A stretch of 64,000 nucleotides of DNA from Amycolatopsis rifamycinica (GTDB lineage Bacteria > Actinomycetota > Actinomycetes > Mycobacteriales > Pseudonocardiaceae). Below the pieces are notes generated by a model. The model was given only the letters and a program-made list of their open reading frames with translations. It did not search any database and was not told the origin of the DNA. Of this stretch, positions 1-8,434 are shown in pieces (position 1 is the stretch's first letter; every line of letters starts with the position of its first letter). The translations under genes and the position numbers were made by a program. The stretch lies in the NCBI RefSeq assembly GCF_000695625.1, contig NZ_JMQI01000068.1, forward strand, positions 186,001 through 250,000, read 5' to 3'.

Positions 1-928
1 ACTCGAGCACGTGCTGCGCCTCGGCGTCGAGACCCGTGTGGTACTCGACGGAGTCGCCGGTGATCTGCATGAAGGCCTGCTCGAGCGAGCCGGTCTGCGG
101 GCTCAGCTCGTGCAGCACGATCCGGTTGGCGGCGGCGATCTCGCCGATCTTGTCGCTGTCCATGCCGGACACCACGAGCGCGTTCGGCTCCTCGGCGACC
201 CCGGCGCTGGCGCGCTGCAGGGCGTCCCGGAGCTCGGCCAGCTGCGGAGAACGCACCTTCACCGTGTTTTCGGCCGCGCGGGCGACGAAGTCTTCGGTCG
301 ACGACTGCGAAATCAGCTGTCCCCGGCCGATCACCACGAGGTTGCTCGCGGTCAGCGCCATCTCCGAAAGCAGGTGGCTCGACACGAAGACCGTGCGGCC
401 TTCCTCGGCGAGCCGGTGCATGAACTTCCGGATCCAGAGGATGCCCTCCGGGTCGAGGCCGTTGACCGGTTCGTCGAACAGCAGCACCTCGGGGTCGCCG
501 AGCAGGGCGGCCGCGATGCCGAGGCGCTGCGACATGCCGAGCGAGAACCCGCCGGCGCGCTTGTTCGCGACGCTGGTCAGGCCGACCGTGTCGAGCACCT
601 CGTCGACGCGGGTGGCCGGGATGCGGTTGGACTTCGCCATCCACAGCAGGTGGGCCCGCGCCGAGCGGTTCGGGTGCACCCACTTCGCGTCGAGCAGCGC
701 GCCGACGGTGCGCAGCGGCTCCTTGAGGTCGTGGTACTTCTTGCCCCCGATGGTGACCTGGCCGCCCGTCGGGTTGTCCAGGCCCAGGATCATCCGCATG
801 GTGGTGGACTTGCCCGCCCCGTTCGGACCGAGGAAGCCGGTGACCTGGCCCGCGGACACGGAGAACGACAGGTTGTTCACCGCCAGCGTCTTTCCGTACC
901 GTTTGGTGAGGCCCGTTGCCTCGATCAT
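1..928 (-). CDS. ABC transporter ATP-binding protein (3' end cut by window edge)
   Basis: ATP-binding subunit of an ABC-2/DrrA-type exporter; 309 codons are visible and the C-terminus lies outside the window. The protein starts MIEATGLTKRYGKTLAV. Walker A is GPNGAGKST (about residues 34-42), the signature region is FSLGMSQRLG and Walker B is VLLFDEPVNGLDPEG. The C-terminal part after about residue 215 is the usual accessory domain of drug and lantibiotic-type exporters. The ATG at 928 follows a good ribosome site (GGAGCAGTC on the minus strand). The permease partner is presumably downstream, beyond the left edge. Substrate unknown. Confidence 0.9.
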   Translation of the reverse strand, partial: MIEATGLTKRYGKTLAVNNLSFSVSAGQVTGFLGPNGAGKSTTMRMILGLDNPTGGQVTIGGKKYHDLKEPLRTVGALLDAKWVHPNRSARAHLLWMAKSNRIPATRVDEVLDTVGLTSVANKRAGGFSLGMSQRLGIAAALLGDPEVLLFDEPVNGLDPEGILWIRKFMHRLAEEGRTVFVSSHLLSEMALTASNLVVIGRGQLISQSSTEDFVARAAENTVKVRSPQLAELRDALQRASAGVAEEPNALVVSGMDSDKIGEIAAANRIVLHELSPQTGSLEQAFMQITGDSVEYHTGLDAEAQHVLE

Positions 929-1103
929 GACTGCTCCTCTTCCGCCCCTCGCTTACGACGCGTTCATCGTCGCGGGTCGGGGATGGTTCGCGCGTCACCC
1001 TGGAGGCCGAACCGCTCCCCCTACCTGAGTAGTACCTTGCTGGCTCTTCGGCCGATGCGCGATCCGTGATGACCCTGAGTCGACCCTGATTCGACGTCAT
1101 TAA

Positions 1104-1117
1104 TGAACTATGGTTCA
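1104..1117. promoter_or_regulatory. Inverted repeat, likely TetR operator
   Basis: TGAAC and GTTCA form a perfect inverted repeat with a 4-nt spacer, ending 8 nt before the GTG start of the TetR gene. The position suggests autorepression of the TetR-SDR pair. Confidence 0.55.
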
Positions 1118-1125
1118 ATAACTGC

Positions 1126-1713
1126 GTGGCCCGGCCGAGGAGCATCACTGACGAGCGGCTGCTGGGTGCGGCGGAGGCGGTGATCGGCCGCTTCGGCCCC
1201 GGTTTCACGCTGGCGCAGGTGGCTTCCGAGGCCGGTGTCTCGGTCGGCACGGTCGCACAGCGGTTCGGCTCGAAGAGCGGGCTGCTGCAGGCGATGAGCC
1301 GGCGGGCCACGCGGCGGGCGGTCGAGCAGATGCGGGAGTGCGCCGCGCGGGCGGACGACCCGGTCGACGGCCTGCGCGCCGCGGCGGTGTCGGTCTACGC
1401 GGTGCTCGGCGACGCCGAGGAGGCGGCGAACCACCTGGGCCAGCTCGGCGTGGACATCGGCGACCCGGTGCTGCGGTCGCTGCTGGGCGAGCACTTCACG
1501 GCGGTCGAGGACGAACTGCGGCGGCTCGTGCGGGCGGCGGCCGGGTCGCTGCCGCACGCGCCGAGCGTGCCGCGGGCGGCCCGCGCGGTGCTCGGCGTGC
1601 TCAACGGGGCATCGCTCGACTGGTCGATCCGGCCGCACGGGCGGCTGGCCGACCGGCTGGCGGAGGACGTCGACGCGGTTCTGGCCGCGTGGCGCGGACG
1701 GGAGGACGCATGA
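1126..1713 (+). CDS. TetR family transcriptional regulator
   Basis: Small TetR/AcrR-type repressor of 195 aa. The N-terminal helix-turn-helix covers about residues 8-55 (LAQVASEAGVSVGTVAQRFG), followed by an alpha-helical ligand domain of no recognisable specificity. The GTG at 1126 is used because it begins MARPRSITDERLLGAAE, the usual TetR N-terminus. Its stop overlaps the ATG of the following SDR gene by 4 bp, so the two are translationally coupled and the SDR is the likely regulated enzyme. The inverted repeat just upstream is the candidate operator. Confidence 0.88.
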   Translation: MARPRSITDERLLGAAEAVIGRFGPGFTLAQVASEAGVSVGTVAQRFGSKSGLLQAMSRRATRRAVEQMRECAARADDPVDGLRAAAVSVYAVLGDAEEAANHLGQLGVDIGDPVLRSLLGEHFTAVEDELRRLVRAAAGSLPHAPSVPRAARAVLGVLNGASLDWSIRPHGRLADRLAEDVDAVLAAWRGREDA

Positions 1714-2621
1714 GCTTGGAAGGCAAGGTCGCGGTCGTGACCGGCGCGACGAGGGGCTGCGGCCGGGCGATCGCGGTGGAGCTGGGCCGCGCGGGCGCGA
1801 CGGTGTACGTCACCGGCCGCACGACGCGCGAGAAGGAATCGCCGATGCGGCGCCCGGAGACGATCGAAGAGACCGGCGAGCTGGTCGAGGCGGCGGGCGG
1901 CCGCGCGGTCGTCGTCCGCTGCGATTTCACTTCGGTGTCCGATGTGGACGCGTTGAAGGCCCGCATCGAGTCCGAAGTGGACGGAATCGACATCCTCGTC
2001 GACGACGTCTGGGGCGGCGACATGTACGCCCTGTTCGACGCGCCGTTCTGGGAGACGCCGTTGGAGGACGCGCTCACCCTGACGCACAACGCGCTGGACA
2101 CGCACTTGATCGCGTTGCACAAGCTGCTGCCGCTGGTGGTCGCCCGCCGCGGCTTGGTCCTGGAGGTCACCGACGGCGACAACGACGACTACGTCGGCGC
2201 GGGCCTGCCGTACTACTTGGCCAAGTGCGGCATCCGCGCGCTCGGCCGTGCCTTGGGCGCGGAGCTGAAGAAGAACGACTGCGTCGGCCTCGCGGTGACA
2301 CCGGGGTTCCTGCGCTCGGAGGCGATGCTCGACCACTTCGAGGTCACCGAGCAGAACTGGCGCGACGCGGTCGGCAAGCTGGCCCCGGTCGACTTCAAGA
2401 TTTCCGAAACGCCGTACCTCCTGGCCCGCGGCGTCGCGGCCCTGGCACAGGACCCCGAGGTCGCCCGCTTCGCCGGCCGCACCTTGGCGTCCTGGACCCT
2501 GATGAAGGAGTACGACTACACGGACATCGACGGCGACCGCCCCGACTTCGGCCGCTGGCTCACCGAAGTCCGCAACGCAGGCAAGGACCCGGCCACCACC
2601 CCACCGGACGACTTCCGCTGA
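1710..2621 (+). CDS. SDR family oxidoreductase
   Basis: NAD(P)-dependent short-chain dehydrogenase/reductase of 303 aa. The cofactor motif TGATRGCG is near residue 12 and the catalytic YxxxK is seen as YYLAK near residue 170. The region where classical SDRs have NNAG reads VDDVWGG, so this belongs to a divergent subgroup. A long C-terminal extension after the active site (to PPDDFR) is typical of actinobacterial homologues. The ATG at 1710 overlaps the TetR stop (ATGA). Substrate unknown; regulation by the coupled TetR is inferred. Confidence 0.88.
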   Translation: MSLEGKVAVVTGATRGCGRAIAVELGRAGATVYVTGRTTREKESPMRRPETIEETGELVEAAGGRAVVVRCDFTSVSDVDALKARIESEVDGIDILVDDVWGGDMYALFDAPFWETPLEDALTLTHNALDTHLIALHKLLPLVVARRGLVLEVTDGDNDDYVGAGLPYYLAKCGIRALGRALGAELKKNDCVGLAVTPGFLRSEAMLDHFEVTEQNWRDAVGKLAPVDFKISETPYLLARGVAALAQDPEVARFAGRTLASWTLMKEYDYTDIDGDRPDFGRWLTEVRNAGKDPATTPPDDFR

Positions 2622-2629
2622 CCCACACC

Positions 2630-2683
2630 CGCCACTTTCACGTGAAAGTGGCGCCCCCAGGTGGGCACTTTCACGTGAAAGTG
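2630..2683. repeat. Paired parS-like palindromes after the SDR gene
   Basis: Two copies of CACTTTCACGTGAAAGTG, at 2633-2650 and 2666-2683. The first extends to a perfect 24-bp palindrome (2630-2653). The spacer between them contains CGCCC facing GGGC, so a third small stem is possible. The pair starts 8 nt after the SDR stop. The same 18-mer recurs near 3.6, 29.1 and 46.0 kb, always at gene ends. Confidence 0.9.
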
Positions 2684-2776
2684 GCGCTTGTCCACATCTT
2701 CGGGGAGGTGTGGGCAACTCGACGTTGTTGATCTTGGAATGGGGGGCGGCCTGCGGGGGCGGGGCATGCTGGGGCC

Positions 2777-3673
2777 GTGTCGTTCACCTCCGCCGAGTTC
2801 GAGTTCGCCGAGCCGTTCCTGGGCAGTCATGCCGTTGCCGCTGGTGCGGTCACCGAACGAACCCTGCGATCTCCGCTGTTCACCAGGCTCTTCCGCAACG
2901 TCTATGTGGCCTCGACGGTGGCTGTCACCCACGTTCTGCGCTGCAGGGCAGCCGCGCTGCTCGCGCCGGCCGATGCGGTTCTCACGGGGTGCTCAGCCGC
3001 GGCCGTTCGTGGTGCGGACTTGGTCGGTGTGCAGGCCCCGGTCGAGTTCGTCCTGCCCGAACGCCTGCTGTTCGCCCTGCAGAACGGTGTGCACATCCGA
3101 CGGACCAGCAGGGGACGGATCGACAGTGAGCCGTGGCGAGGAATCCGCCTGGCCTCCTCGACCCGCCTGGCCTTCGACATCCTGACCAACACGAAGCTGC
3201 ATCGTTCGCTTCCGAAAGTCGTCGGCTACCTCGACGCCTTGCTCCGCGCCGGAGCCGTGGACGCGTCCACGCTGGCGGACTTCCTGATAGGTCGCCGGGA
3301 GGGCGGAATCGCTCGTGCGAGACAAGCCCTTCGGCTCGCTGATCCCCGTTCGGAGAGCATTCCCGAGTCCGAATTGCGGGTCTGGCTGTCGGTCGCCGGC
3401 CTCGAACCCGACCTCCAGGTTCCGGTCATCGACGAACGAGGTGCGTTCGTGGGCCGGTTGGATCTGGCCTTTCCCGCACACAAGCTCGCAGTGGAATACG
3501 ACGGTGACTGGCACCGGGACGGCGATCAACCGCAGCGCGACCGGGCACGCCGGCAAGCGATGCGCGCGCTGGGCTGGCGCTTCGTGATCGTGACCAAAGC
3601 CGAGCTCTACGAGACGCCGAAGGCCGTAGTCGCAGCGGTCCGGGCGGCACTTTCACGTGAAAGTGCCGCCTGA
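2777..3673 (+). CDS. DUF559-type endonuclease-fold protein
   Basis: 298-aa protein of a family common in actinobacteria. The N-terminal part (about 1-90) resembles the winged-helix antitoxin domain of AbiEi-like proteins. The C-terminal part (about 195-290) has the Vsr/restriction-like DUF559 pattern: IPESELRVWL, then GRLDLAFP, then AVEYDGDWHR and a final LGWRFVIVT strand. Acidic residues in these motifs would be the nuclease site. The start is GTG 2777. The last codons (ALSRESAA) are encoded by the palindromic repeat at 3643-3670, and another pair of copies lies upstream, so the gene is bracketed by repeats. Its GC content looks a little lower than its neighbours'. Biological role unknown. 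Confidence 0.75.
   Translation: MSFTSAEFEFAEPFLGSHAVAAGAVTERTLRSPLFTRLFRNVYVASTVAVTHVLRCRAAALLAPADAVLTGCSAAAVRGADLVGVQAPVEFVLPERLLFALQNGVHIRRTSRGRIDSEPWRGIRLASSTRLAFDILTNTKLHRSLPKVVGYLDALLRAGAVDASTLADFLIGRREGGIARARQALRLADPRSESIPESELRVWLSVAGLEPDLQVPVIDERGAFVGRLDLAFPAHKLAVEYDGDWHRDGDQPQRDRARRQAMRALGWRFVIVTKAELYETPKAVVAAVRAALSRESAA
3643..3670. repeat. parS-like palindrome inside the 3' end of the DUF559 gene
   Basis: Core 18-mer CACTTTCACGTGAAAGTG at 3648-3665, extended by GGCGG and CCGCC arms to a 28-bp perfect palindrome. It encodes the C-terminus of the DUF559 protein and lies directly between this gene and the convergent response regulator (3-nt gap), a position fit for a bidirectional terminator. 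Confidence 0.9.
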
Positions 3674-3675
3674 GT

Positions 3676-4332
3676 TCAGGCGAGGCCGGGGCGGGCGAGG
3701 CCGGTTTCGTAGGCCAGCACCACGGCCTGCACCCGGTCCCGCAGCTCCAGCTTCGCCAGGATCCGCCCGACGTGCGTCTTCACCGTCGCCTCGGAGAGGA
3801 ACAGGGCCTCGGCGATCTCCAGGTTCGACATGCCCTTGGCGATCAGCACGAGCACTTCCCGCTCGCGGTCGGTGAGCACGTCCAGCTCCGCGGTGTCCCG
3901 CATCGGCCCGCTGCCGGTGCCGACGAAGCGGTCCAGGAGCCGGCGGGTCACCGACGGCGACACCACCGCGTCGCCCGAGGCGACCGCGCGCAGGGCCGAG
4001 ACCAGGTGGTCGGGCTGGGTGTCCTTCAGCAGGAACCCGCTCGCCCCGCCCTGCAGGGCCGCGTACACGTACTCGTCCAGGTCGAACGTCGTCATCACGA
4101 GCACGCGCGCGGTACCCGCGGCGACGATCCGCTTCGTCGCCTCGACGCCGTCGAGCACCGGCATCCGGACGTCCATCAACACGACGTCGGGACGCAGCCG
4201 CTCGGCCAGCTCGATGGCCTGCGCGCCGTCGCCCGCCTCACCGACCACGTCGATGTCGGCCTGGGCGCCCAGCACCATGCGGAACCCGACGCGCATCAGT
4301 TCCTGGTCGTCGACGACCACCACCCGGATCAC
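3676..4332 (-). CDS. NarL/LuxR-type response regulator
   Basis: 218-aa DNA-binding response regulator. The receiver domain (about 1-120) has the acidic pair D8-D9, phospho-acceptor D54 in VVLMDVRMP and the conserved Lys in GFLLKDT. The C-terminal LuxR-type helix-turn-helix (about 150-210) reads LTDREREVLVLIAKGMSNLEIA. It overlaps its sensor kinase by 4 bp, so the two are co-translated and form one two-component system. The stimulus is unknown; nearby genes give no clear target. Confidence 0.93.
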   Translation of the reverse strand: MIRVVVVDDQELMRVGFRMVLGAQADIDVVGEAGDGAQAIELAERLRPDVVLMDVRMPVLDGVEATKRIVAAGTARVLVMTTFDLDEYVYAALQGGASGFLLKDTQPDHLVSALRAVASGDAVVSPSVTRRLLDRFVGTGSGPMRDTAELDVLTDREREVLVLIAKGMSNLEIAEALFLSEATVKTHVGRILAKLELRDRVQAVVLAYETGLARPGLA

Positions 4333-5525
4333 TTGTCCAACCTAACCGGCAGGGCCGCGCGGACCTGCCACCCTCCGCCCGGAGCCGGGCCCACGTCCAA
4401 CGTCCCGCCGTACACGTGCGCGCGCTCGCGCATGCCGATCAACCCGTTCCCGCCCGGCAGCCGGGGGTCGCGGCGCCCGGCCGGGACCAGCTGCGGGACG
4501 TGGCCGGCGCCGTCGTCGGACACCAGCACCTCCACCAGGTCGCCGGTGCGGTGCACCCGCACCGAAGCGGTCGCGCCGCGCCCGGCGTGCTTGAGGGTGT
4601 TCGTCAGCGACTCCTGGACGATCCGGTAGATGCCGAGGGAGACGCCGGCCGGCAGGTCGCCGAGCTCGCCGAGCTCCAGGTCCACCGGGACGCCCGCGGT
4701 GCGCATCCGGTCGGCCAGCTCGGCGAGGGCGTGCGCGTCCGGCTGGGGCACCCGGGGCTCGCCGTCCGCGTCGTCGCTGCGGAGCACGTCGAGCAGCCGC
4801 CGCAGTTCGCCGAGCGCGCCGCGGCCGGTCTCGGAAATCGTCTGCAGGGCCCGCTGGGCGAGCTCGGGGTTGCTCCGGATCGCGTACGACGCGCCGTCGG
4901 CCTGCACGACCATGACGCTCACCGCGTGCGCGACGACGTCGTGCAGCTCGCGCGCGATCCGGCCGCGCTCTTCGGCCACCGCGATCCGGGTGGCCTGGTC
5001 CCGTTCGGTCTCGAGCAGGTGCAACCTGGCCTCCACTTCCACGTCGTAGGCGCGCCGGGCCCCGACGAACTCGCCGAGCGTCCAGCACAGGGCGATCCCG
5101 AACGCGAGGAACAGGGCCGCGATGACTACTTCGTCCGCCGGGCCCAGTGCCAGCTGCACGGCCGAACCGACGACGACCGCGCCGACGAACACCAGCCCCT
5201 GCCGCCGCCCCGCGTACACGACGACCGAGTAGATGCTCATCGCCAGTGCGGCGACGCTGGAGATGCCGAGCTCGAGCGTCCCGTGCACGATGCCGATCAC
5301 CAGCACGGTGTAGGCCGACCACAGCGGCGACATCCGCCGGAACACCAGCGGCAGCACCATCACGACGTCCACCGGCACGGCGATGTACCAGGGCGGCAGG
5401 TCGTCGATCTCGGCGAACCCGCCGGCGACGAACAGCAGCAGGTCGAACAGGCCCAGCAGGACGGCGAGCACCGAGTCGCCCGCCATGGGGTGGGCACGCA
5501 TCCAGAGACTCAGCCGTCGCACCAC
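4329..5525 (-). CDS. Sensor histidine kinase (HisKA_3 type)
   Basis: 398-aa membrane sensor kinase. Four to five hydrophobic helices fill about residues 15-155. The dimerisation/phospho-acceptor helix follows with RGRIARELHDVVAH, placing the phosphorylated His near residue 195. The HATPase domain is C-terminal, with the N-box region IVQESLTNTLKHA and the G-boxes SDDGAG and GNGLIGMRERA. The GTG at 5525 is chosen to keep the N-terminal basic stretch; an ATG nine codons downstream is an alternative. Partner of the response regulator that overlaps it. No extracellular sensor domain of note, so it probably senses in the membrane. Confidence 0.92.
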   Translation of the reverse strand: MVRRLSLWMRAHPMAGDSVLAVLLGLFDLLLFVAGGFAEIDDLPPWYIAVPVDVVMVLPLVFRRMSPLWSAYTVLVIGIVHGTLELGISSVAALAMSIYSVVVYAGRRQGLVFVGAVVVGSAVQLALGPADEVVIAALFLAFGIALCWTLGEFVGARRAYDVEVEARLHLLETERDQATRIAVAEERGRIARELHDVVAHAVSVMVVQADGASYAIRSNPELAQRALQTISETGRGALGELRRLLDVLRSDDADGEPRVPQPDAHALAELADRMRTAGVPVDLELGELGDLPAGVSLGIYRIVQESLTNTLKHAGRGATASVRVHRTGDLVEVLVSDDGAGHVPQLVPAGRRDPRLPGGNGLIGMRERAHVYGGTLDVGPAPGGGWQVRAALPVRLDK

Positions 5526-5648
5526 ACAACACTAGGTCGCGCCGGCGGGACCGCGCGTCCGTCGGCGGTACCACCTTCGGTGCGACCACGGGATGAGGCG
5601 CATGGCACGATTCAGGGGTTGTCCGAACGACGGGGAGGGCTGGGGGCC

Positions 5649-7205
5649 GTGACGTCACCGGAGCAGGGCCGGCTCGCGGGTCCGCTGTCGATGTCGGTGG
5701 CCAACCTGTGTCACCGCCTGCAGCCGCAGGTCTCCGCGCGCACCGCCGCCGGGTTCGCCGAGGTGCTGCGCCGGCTCGGGGCGCCGCTGCAGGTGGCCGT
5801 CGCCGGCCGGATCAAGTCGGGCAAGTCCACGCTGGTCAACGCGCTGATCGGGCGCCGGGTCGCGCCCACCGACATCGGCGAGTGCACCCGGCTGGTGACC
5901 CGGTTCCAGTACGGCACGGTCGACCGCGTCGAGATCGTCTTCACCGACGGCCGCAAGCAGGTGCTCCCGTTCGCCGCCGACGGCATGATCCCGGCCGAGC
6001 TGGGCGTCGACATCGAGCAGGTGTCGCACATCGAGGCGTACCTGACCAACGCCGTCCTCCAGGGCATGACGGTGATCGACACCCCGGGCCTCGGCTCGCT
6101 CGACGCCGCTTCGGTGTCCCGCACCGAGCAGCTGCTGGGCGCGGCGAAGCACCGCAAGGAAGAGGACGACGAAGGCTCCGACGAGCTCGACGACACTTCG
6201 CGCAACGCCGTCGCCGGCGCCGAAGCGGTCCTCTACGTCGTCACGCAGGGCGTCCGCGCGGACGACCAGCAGGCCCTCGCCGCCTTCACCGCGGCCACCG
6301 CGAGCCGCGAGGCGGGCCCGGTCAACGCGATCGCCGTGCTCAACAAGGCCGACACCATCGCGCCCGAGTCGGTCGAAGGTTCCGGCGGTGACGTCTGGAA
6401 GGCCGCGACGCTGCTCGCCGAGAAGCAGGCCTCGACGCTGAAGCCGCGCGTCGCCGACGTGCTGCCGGTGATCGGCCTGATCGCCGAGTCCGCCGAGTCC
6501 GGCGGGTTCACCTCGGCCGACGCCGAGGCCCTGCGGCAGCTCGCCGAGCTCGACGACGACGTCCTCCAGACCATGTTGATCTCGGCCGACATCTTCACCA
6601 GCTGGGAGTGCGACGTCCCGGCGGGCACCCGGCTGCGGCTGCTGGAGAAGCTCGACCTGTTCGGCGTCTCGCACGCCGTCGAGGCCATCCGCAAGGAACC
6701 GGAGATCACGGCGGGTGCGTTGCGGCGGGCACTGCTCGACGCGTCCGGCCTGGAAGCGGTCCGGCAGCGGCTGGCGGTGGTGTTCGCCGCCCGCGCCGAC
6801 GGCATCAAGGCGGCCGCGGCACTGGCCTCGGTGACCGCGCTCGCGCACGCCTCGGCGGACCCGGCCGAGCGCCAGCGCGTCCACGACGCCATCGAGGTGC
6901 TGCTCGCCAAGCCCGAGGCCCACCAGCTGCGCCTGCTCGAGGCGCTGACGCTGGTCGCCTCCGGCGCGGTCGACATGCCGGAGGACCTGTCCGAAGAGGT
7001 GCTGCGGGTGGGCAGCAACGCCGACATCGGCGCCCAGCTCGGCAAGCCCGGCGCCCCGCGGCCGGAGCTCGCCGCGCACGCGCTCGAGCGCGCGGGCTGG
7101 TGGCGGTCCTTCGCCTCCTTCGGGGCGACGCCGGCGCAGAGCCGCGTCGCGCACGTCGTCCACCGCGCCTACTTCTTGATCTGGCAACAGGTCCGCGAAG
7201 CATGA
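5649..7205 (+). CDS. Dynamin-like GTPase
   Basis: 518-aa large GTPase. G1/P-loop GRIKSGKSTLVNALIG is near residue 60, G3 is DTPGLGS near 142 and G4 is LNKAD near 235. An acidic insert (HRKEEDDEGSDELDD) lies between G3 and G4. The C-terminal half is helical and Ala-rich, without the clear membrane hairpin seen in the second GTPase at 9447. The GTG at 5649 is used; the open frame continues upstream only into sequence antisense to the histidine kinase. Actinobacterial dynamin-like proteins (IniA/IniC, DynA/DynB) act in membrane remodelling, septation or envelope stress, often as pairs; a pair with the 9447 protein is inferred. Confidence 0.85.
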   Translation: MTSPEQGRLAGPLSMSVANLCHRLQPQVSARTAAGFAEVLRRLGAPLQVAVAGRIKSGKSTLVNALIGRRVAPTDIGECTRLVTRFQYGTVDRVEIVFTDGRKQVLPFAADGMIPAELGVDIEQVSHIEAYLTNAVLQGMTVIDTPGLGSLDAASVSRTEQLLGAAKHRKEEDDEGSDELDDTSRNAVAGAEAVLYVVTQGVRADDQQALAAFTAATASREAGPVNAIAVLNKADTIAPESVEGSGGDVWKAATLLAEKQASTLKPRVADVLPVIGLIAESAESGGFTSADAEALRQLAELDDDVLQTMLISADIFTSWECDVPAGTRLRLLEKLDLFGVSHAVEAIRKEPEITAGALRRALLDASGLEAVRQRLAVVFAARADGIKAAAALASVTALAHASADPAERQRVHDAIEVLLAKPEAHQLRLLEALTLVASGAVDMPEDLSEEVLRVGSNADIGAQLGKPGAPRPELAAHALERAGWWRSFASFGATPAQSRVAHVVHRAYFLIWQQVREA

Positions 7206-7264
7206 GTTTGTTTCTGCTTGCCGACTTCGCCTGAGCTGGGGTGTTTCCCGCGTATCGTGAAAAC

Positions 7265-7912
7265 GTGCGCCTAGAAAACACGACATCCTGGCGAGCCGGC
7301 TGGAGCAGCGAGACCGAGGTCGACGTCGCGCTGTACATCCGTGACGCCCTGGCACTGTCCGTTTCCGAAGGACAGGTGCTGCCGCCGGTGGAGCCGCAGG
7401 TCCCGGTGCACGTCCCGGCCGGGCTCGACCGCGCGGCCGTGCAAGCGCAGTGGGCCGACTGGTGGGTCGACCTGCTGGCCTTCCTGCGCAACCGCGAGGA
7501 CCCCGATCCGCGCAGCGCCCGCGCCCGGTACGGCCGGACGGCACTCGCCCCGGGCTCGGCGATGCGCCAGGCGGTCGACTTCTTCGCCCCGGCCGCGGCC
7601 CGCCACTTCGCCAACGCCCGCGGCCCCGCCCTGCGCGGGACGCACGAGCCGCCGGGCGGCACCCCGTGGGCGCCCGGCTTCTACCGCCGCCAGATCGTGG
7701 CCGGCGAGCGGCTCGGCCAACTGGTCCGCGAAGCCGAGGTGCGCCAGGGCCGCCGCGCCTACCCGTTCCGCCTGAACGTCATCGAGATCTCGGTGGCCGG
7801 CTCGATCTGGCTGCGCACGGCCGAAGATCAGCTGCTCGTCTCCTCCCGCCTCGCCGAAGACGGCGCCGGCCTGGAAGCCGTCCTCCGCCAGGTGATCGAC
7901 GACCTCGTCTGA
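7265..7912 (+). CDS. Hypothetical protein in the GTPase cluster
   Basis: 215-aa soluble protein that I do not recognise. It has no signal peptide or membrane helix. It contains a Trp-rich stretch (QWADWWVDLLAFLRN, about residues 60-75) and a C-terminal alpha/beta region. The GTG at 7265 is preferred because TATCGT (7253-7258) stands 6 nt before it, the leaderless pattern seen at many genes here; a GTG at 7241 is in frame. It sits 60 bp after the first GTPase gene on the same strand, so a role with the GTPases is possible but unproven. Confidence 0.7.
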   Translation: MRLENTTSWRAGWSSETEVDVALYIRDALALSVSEGQVLPPVEPQVPVHVPAGLDRAAVQAQWADWWVDLLAFLRNREDPDPRSARARYGRTALAPGSAMRQAVDFFAPAAARHFANARGPALRGTHEPPGGTPWAPGFYRRQIVAGERLGQLVREAEVRQGRRAYPFRLNVIEISVAGSIWLRTAEDQLLVSSRLAEDGAGLEAVLRQVIDDLV

Positions 7913-7926
7913 CCCCGGCGAGATAA

Positions 7927-7948
7927 ACCGAGCGCTCGGTCTGATAAT
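7927..7948 (+). promoter_or_regulatory. TetR operator and -10 box of the YqeB/TetR pair
   Basis: ACCGAGCGCTCGGT (7927-7940) is a perfect 14-bp palindrome of the kind bound by TetR repressors. It is followed directly by the -10 hexamer GATAAT (7943-7948), 6 nt before the ATG at 7955. A repressor here would block RNA polymerase; the obvious candidate is the TetR encoded as the second gene (8431). Confidence 0.7.
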
Positions 7949-7954
7949 GGCGGC

Positions 7955-8434
7955 ATGGAGACGACTGTCGACGAGCCGTCGTGGCTGCGCACCGGGTCCT
8001 GGGTCGGCTGCCCGCTCATCGGGGGCGCGCTCGGCGTGGGTGTCTGGGCCATCGCCGCCTGGGTGAGCGACCTGCCCGCCTTCCCGTTCCAGGGTGTGTT
8101 CAAGGTGCTCACGAAGCTGCCGCAGCCGTGGGCGACGCTGGCCGCGGTGGCCGGCGGGCTCGTGCTCGGCCTGGTGTTCGCCGTGATCTGGGCGCACGAG
8201 CGGCTCGTCGTCACGGTGTCGCCGAGCCGCGTCACCCTGGTCCGCGGCGACCGGAAGCGCCGCATCGAGGCCGACCTCGAAGCCGTCTACCTCGACGGCA
8301 AGGAACTCGTCCTGCGCACCACCGACGGCCGGGAAATCGCCCGCGAGAAGACCGACCTCTCGGGTCGGGAGCTGGCGCCCGCCTTCGCCGAGCACGGCTA
8401 CCCCTGGCTGGACGAGCCGCCGGTCGAGCGATGA
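7955..8434 (+). CDS. YqeB-like two-helix membrane protein
   Basis: 159-aa protein with two membrane helices (about residues 18-38 and 60-82) joined by a loop SDLPAFPFQGVFKVL, followed by a cytoplasmic PH-like beta domain (VTVSPSRVTLVRGDRKRRIE). This arrangement matches actinobacterial YqeB-type proteins, whose function is unknown. The transcript appears leaderless: GATAAT lies 6 nt before the ATG and no ribosome site is seen. It overlaps the next TetR gene by 4 bp (ATGA) and is therefore probably controlled by it through the palindrome at 7927-7940. Confidence 0.72.
   Translation: METTVDEPSWLRTGSWVGCPLIGGALGVGVWAIAAWVSDLPAFPFQGVFKVLTKLPQPWATLAAVAGGLVLGLVFAVIWAHERLVVTVSPSRVTLVRGDRKRRIEADLEAVYLDGKELVLRTTDGREIAREKTDLSGRELAPAFAEHGYPWLDEPPVER

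Noticed and set aside
2688..2717. TTGTCCACA and inverted TGTGGGCAA as DnaA boxes
   Set aside because: The second is a poor match and the pair folds as a simple stem next to the palindromes; TTGTCCACA also occurs by chance in coding sequence (near 19868).
4416..5648. Long open frame upstream of and in frame with the first GTPase
   Set aside because: It is antisense to the histidine kinase, shows no family similarity and arises from high-GC codon bias; the conserved protein begins at 5649.
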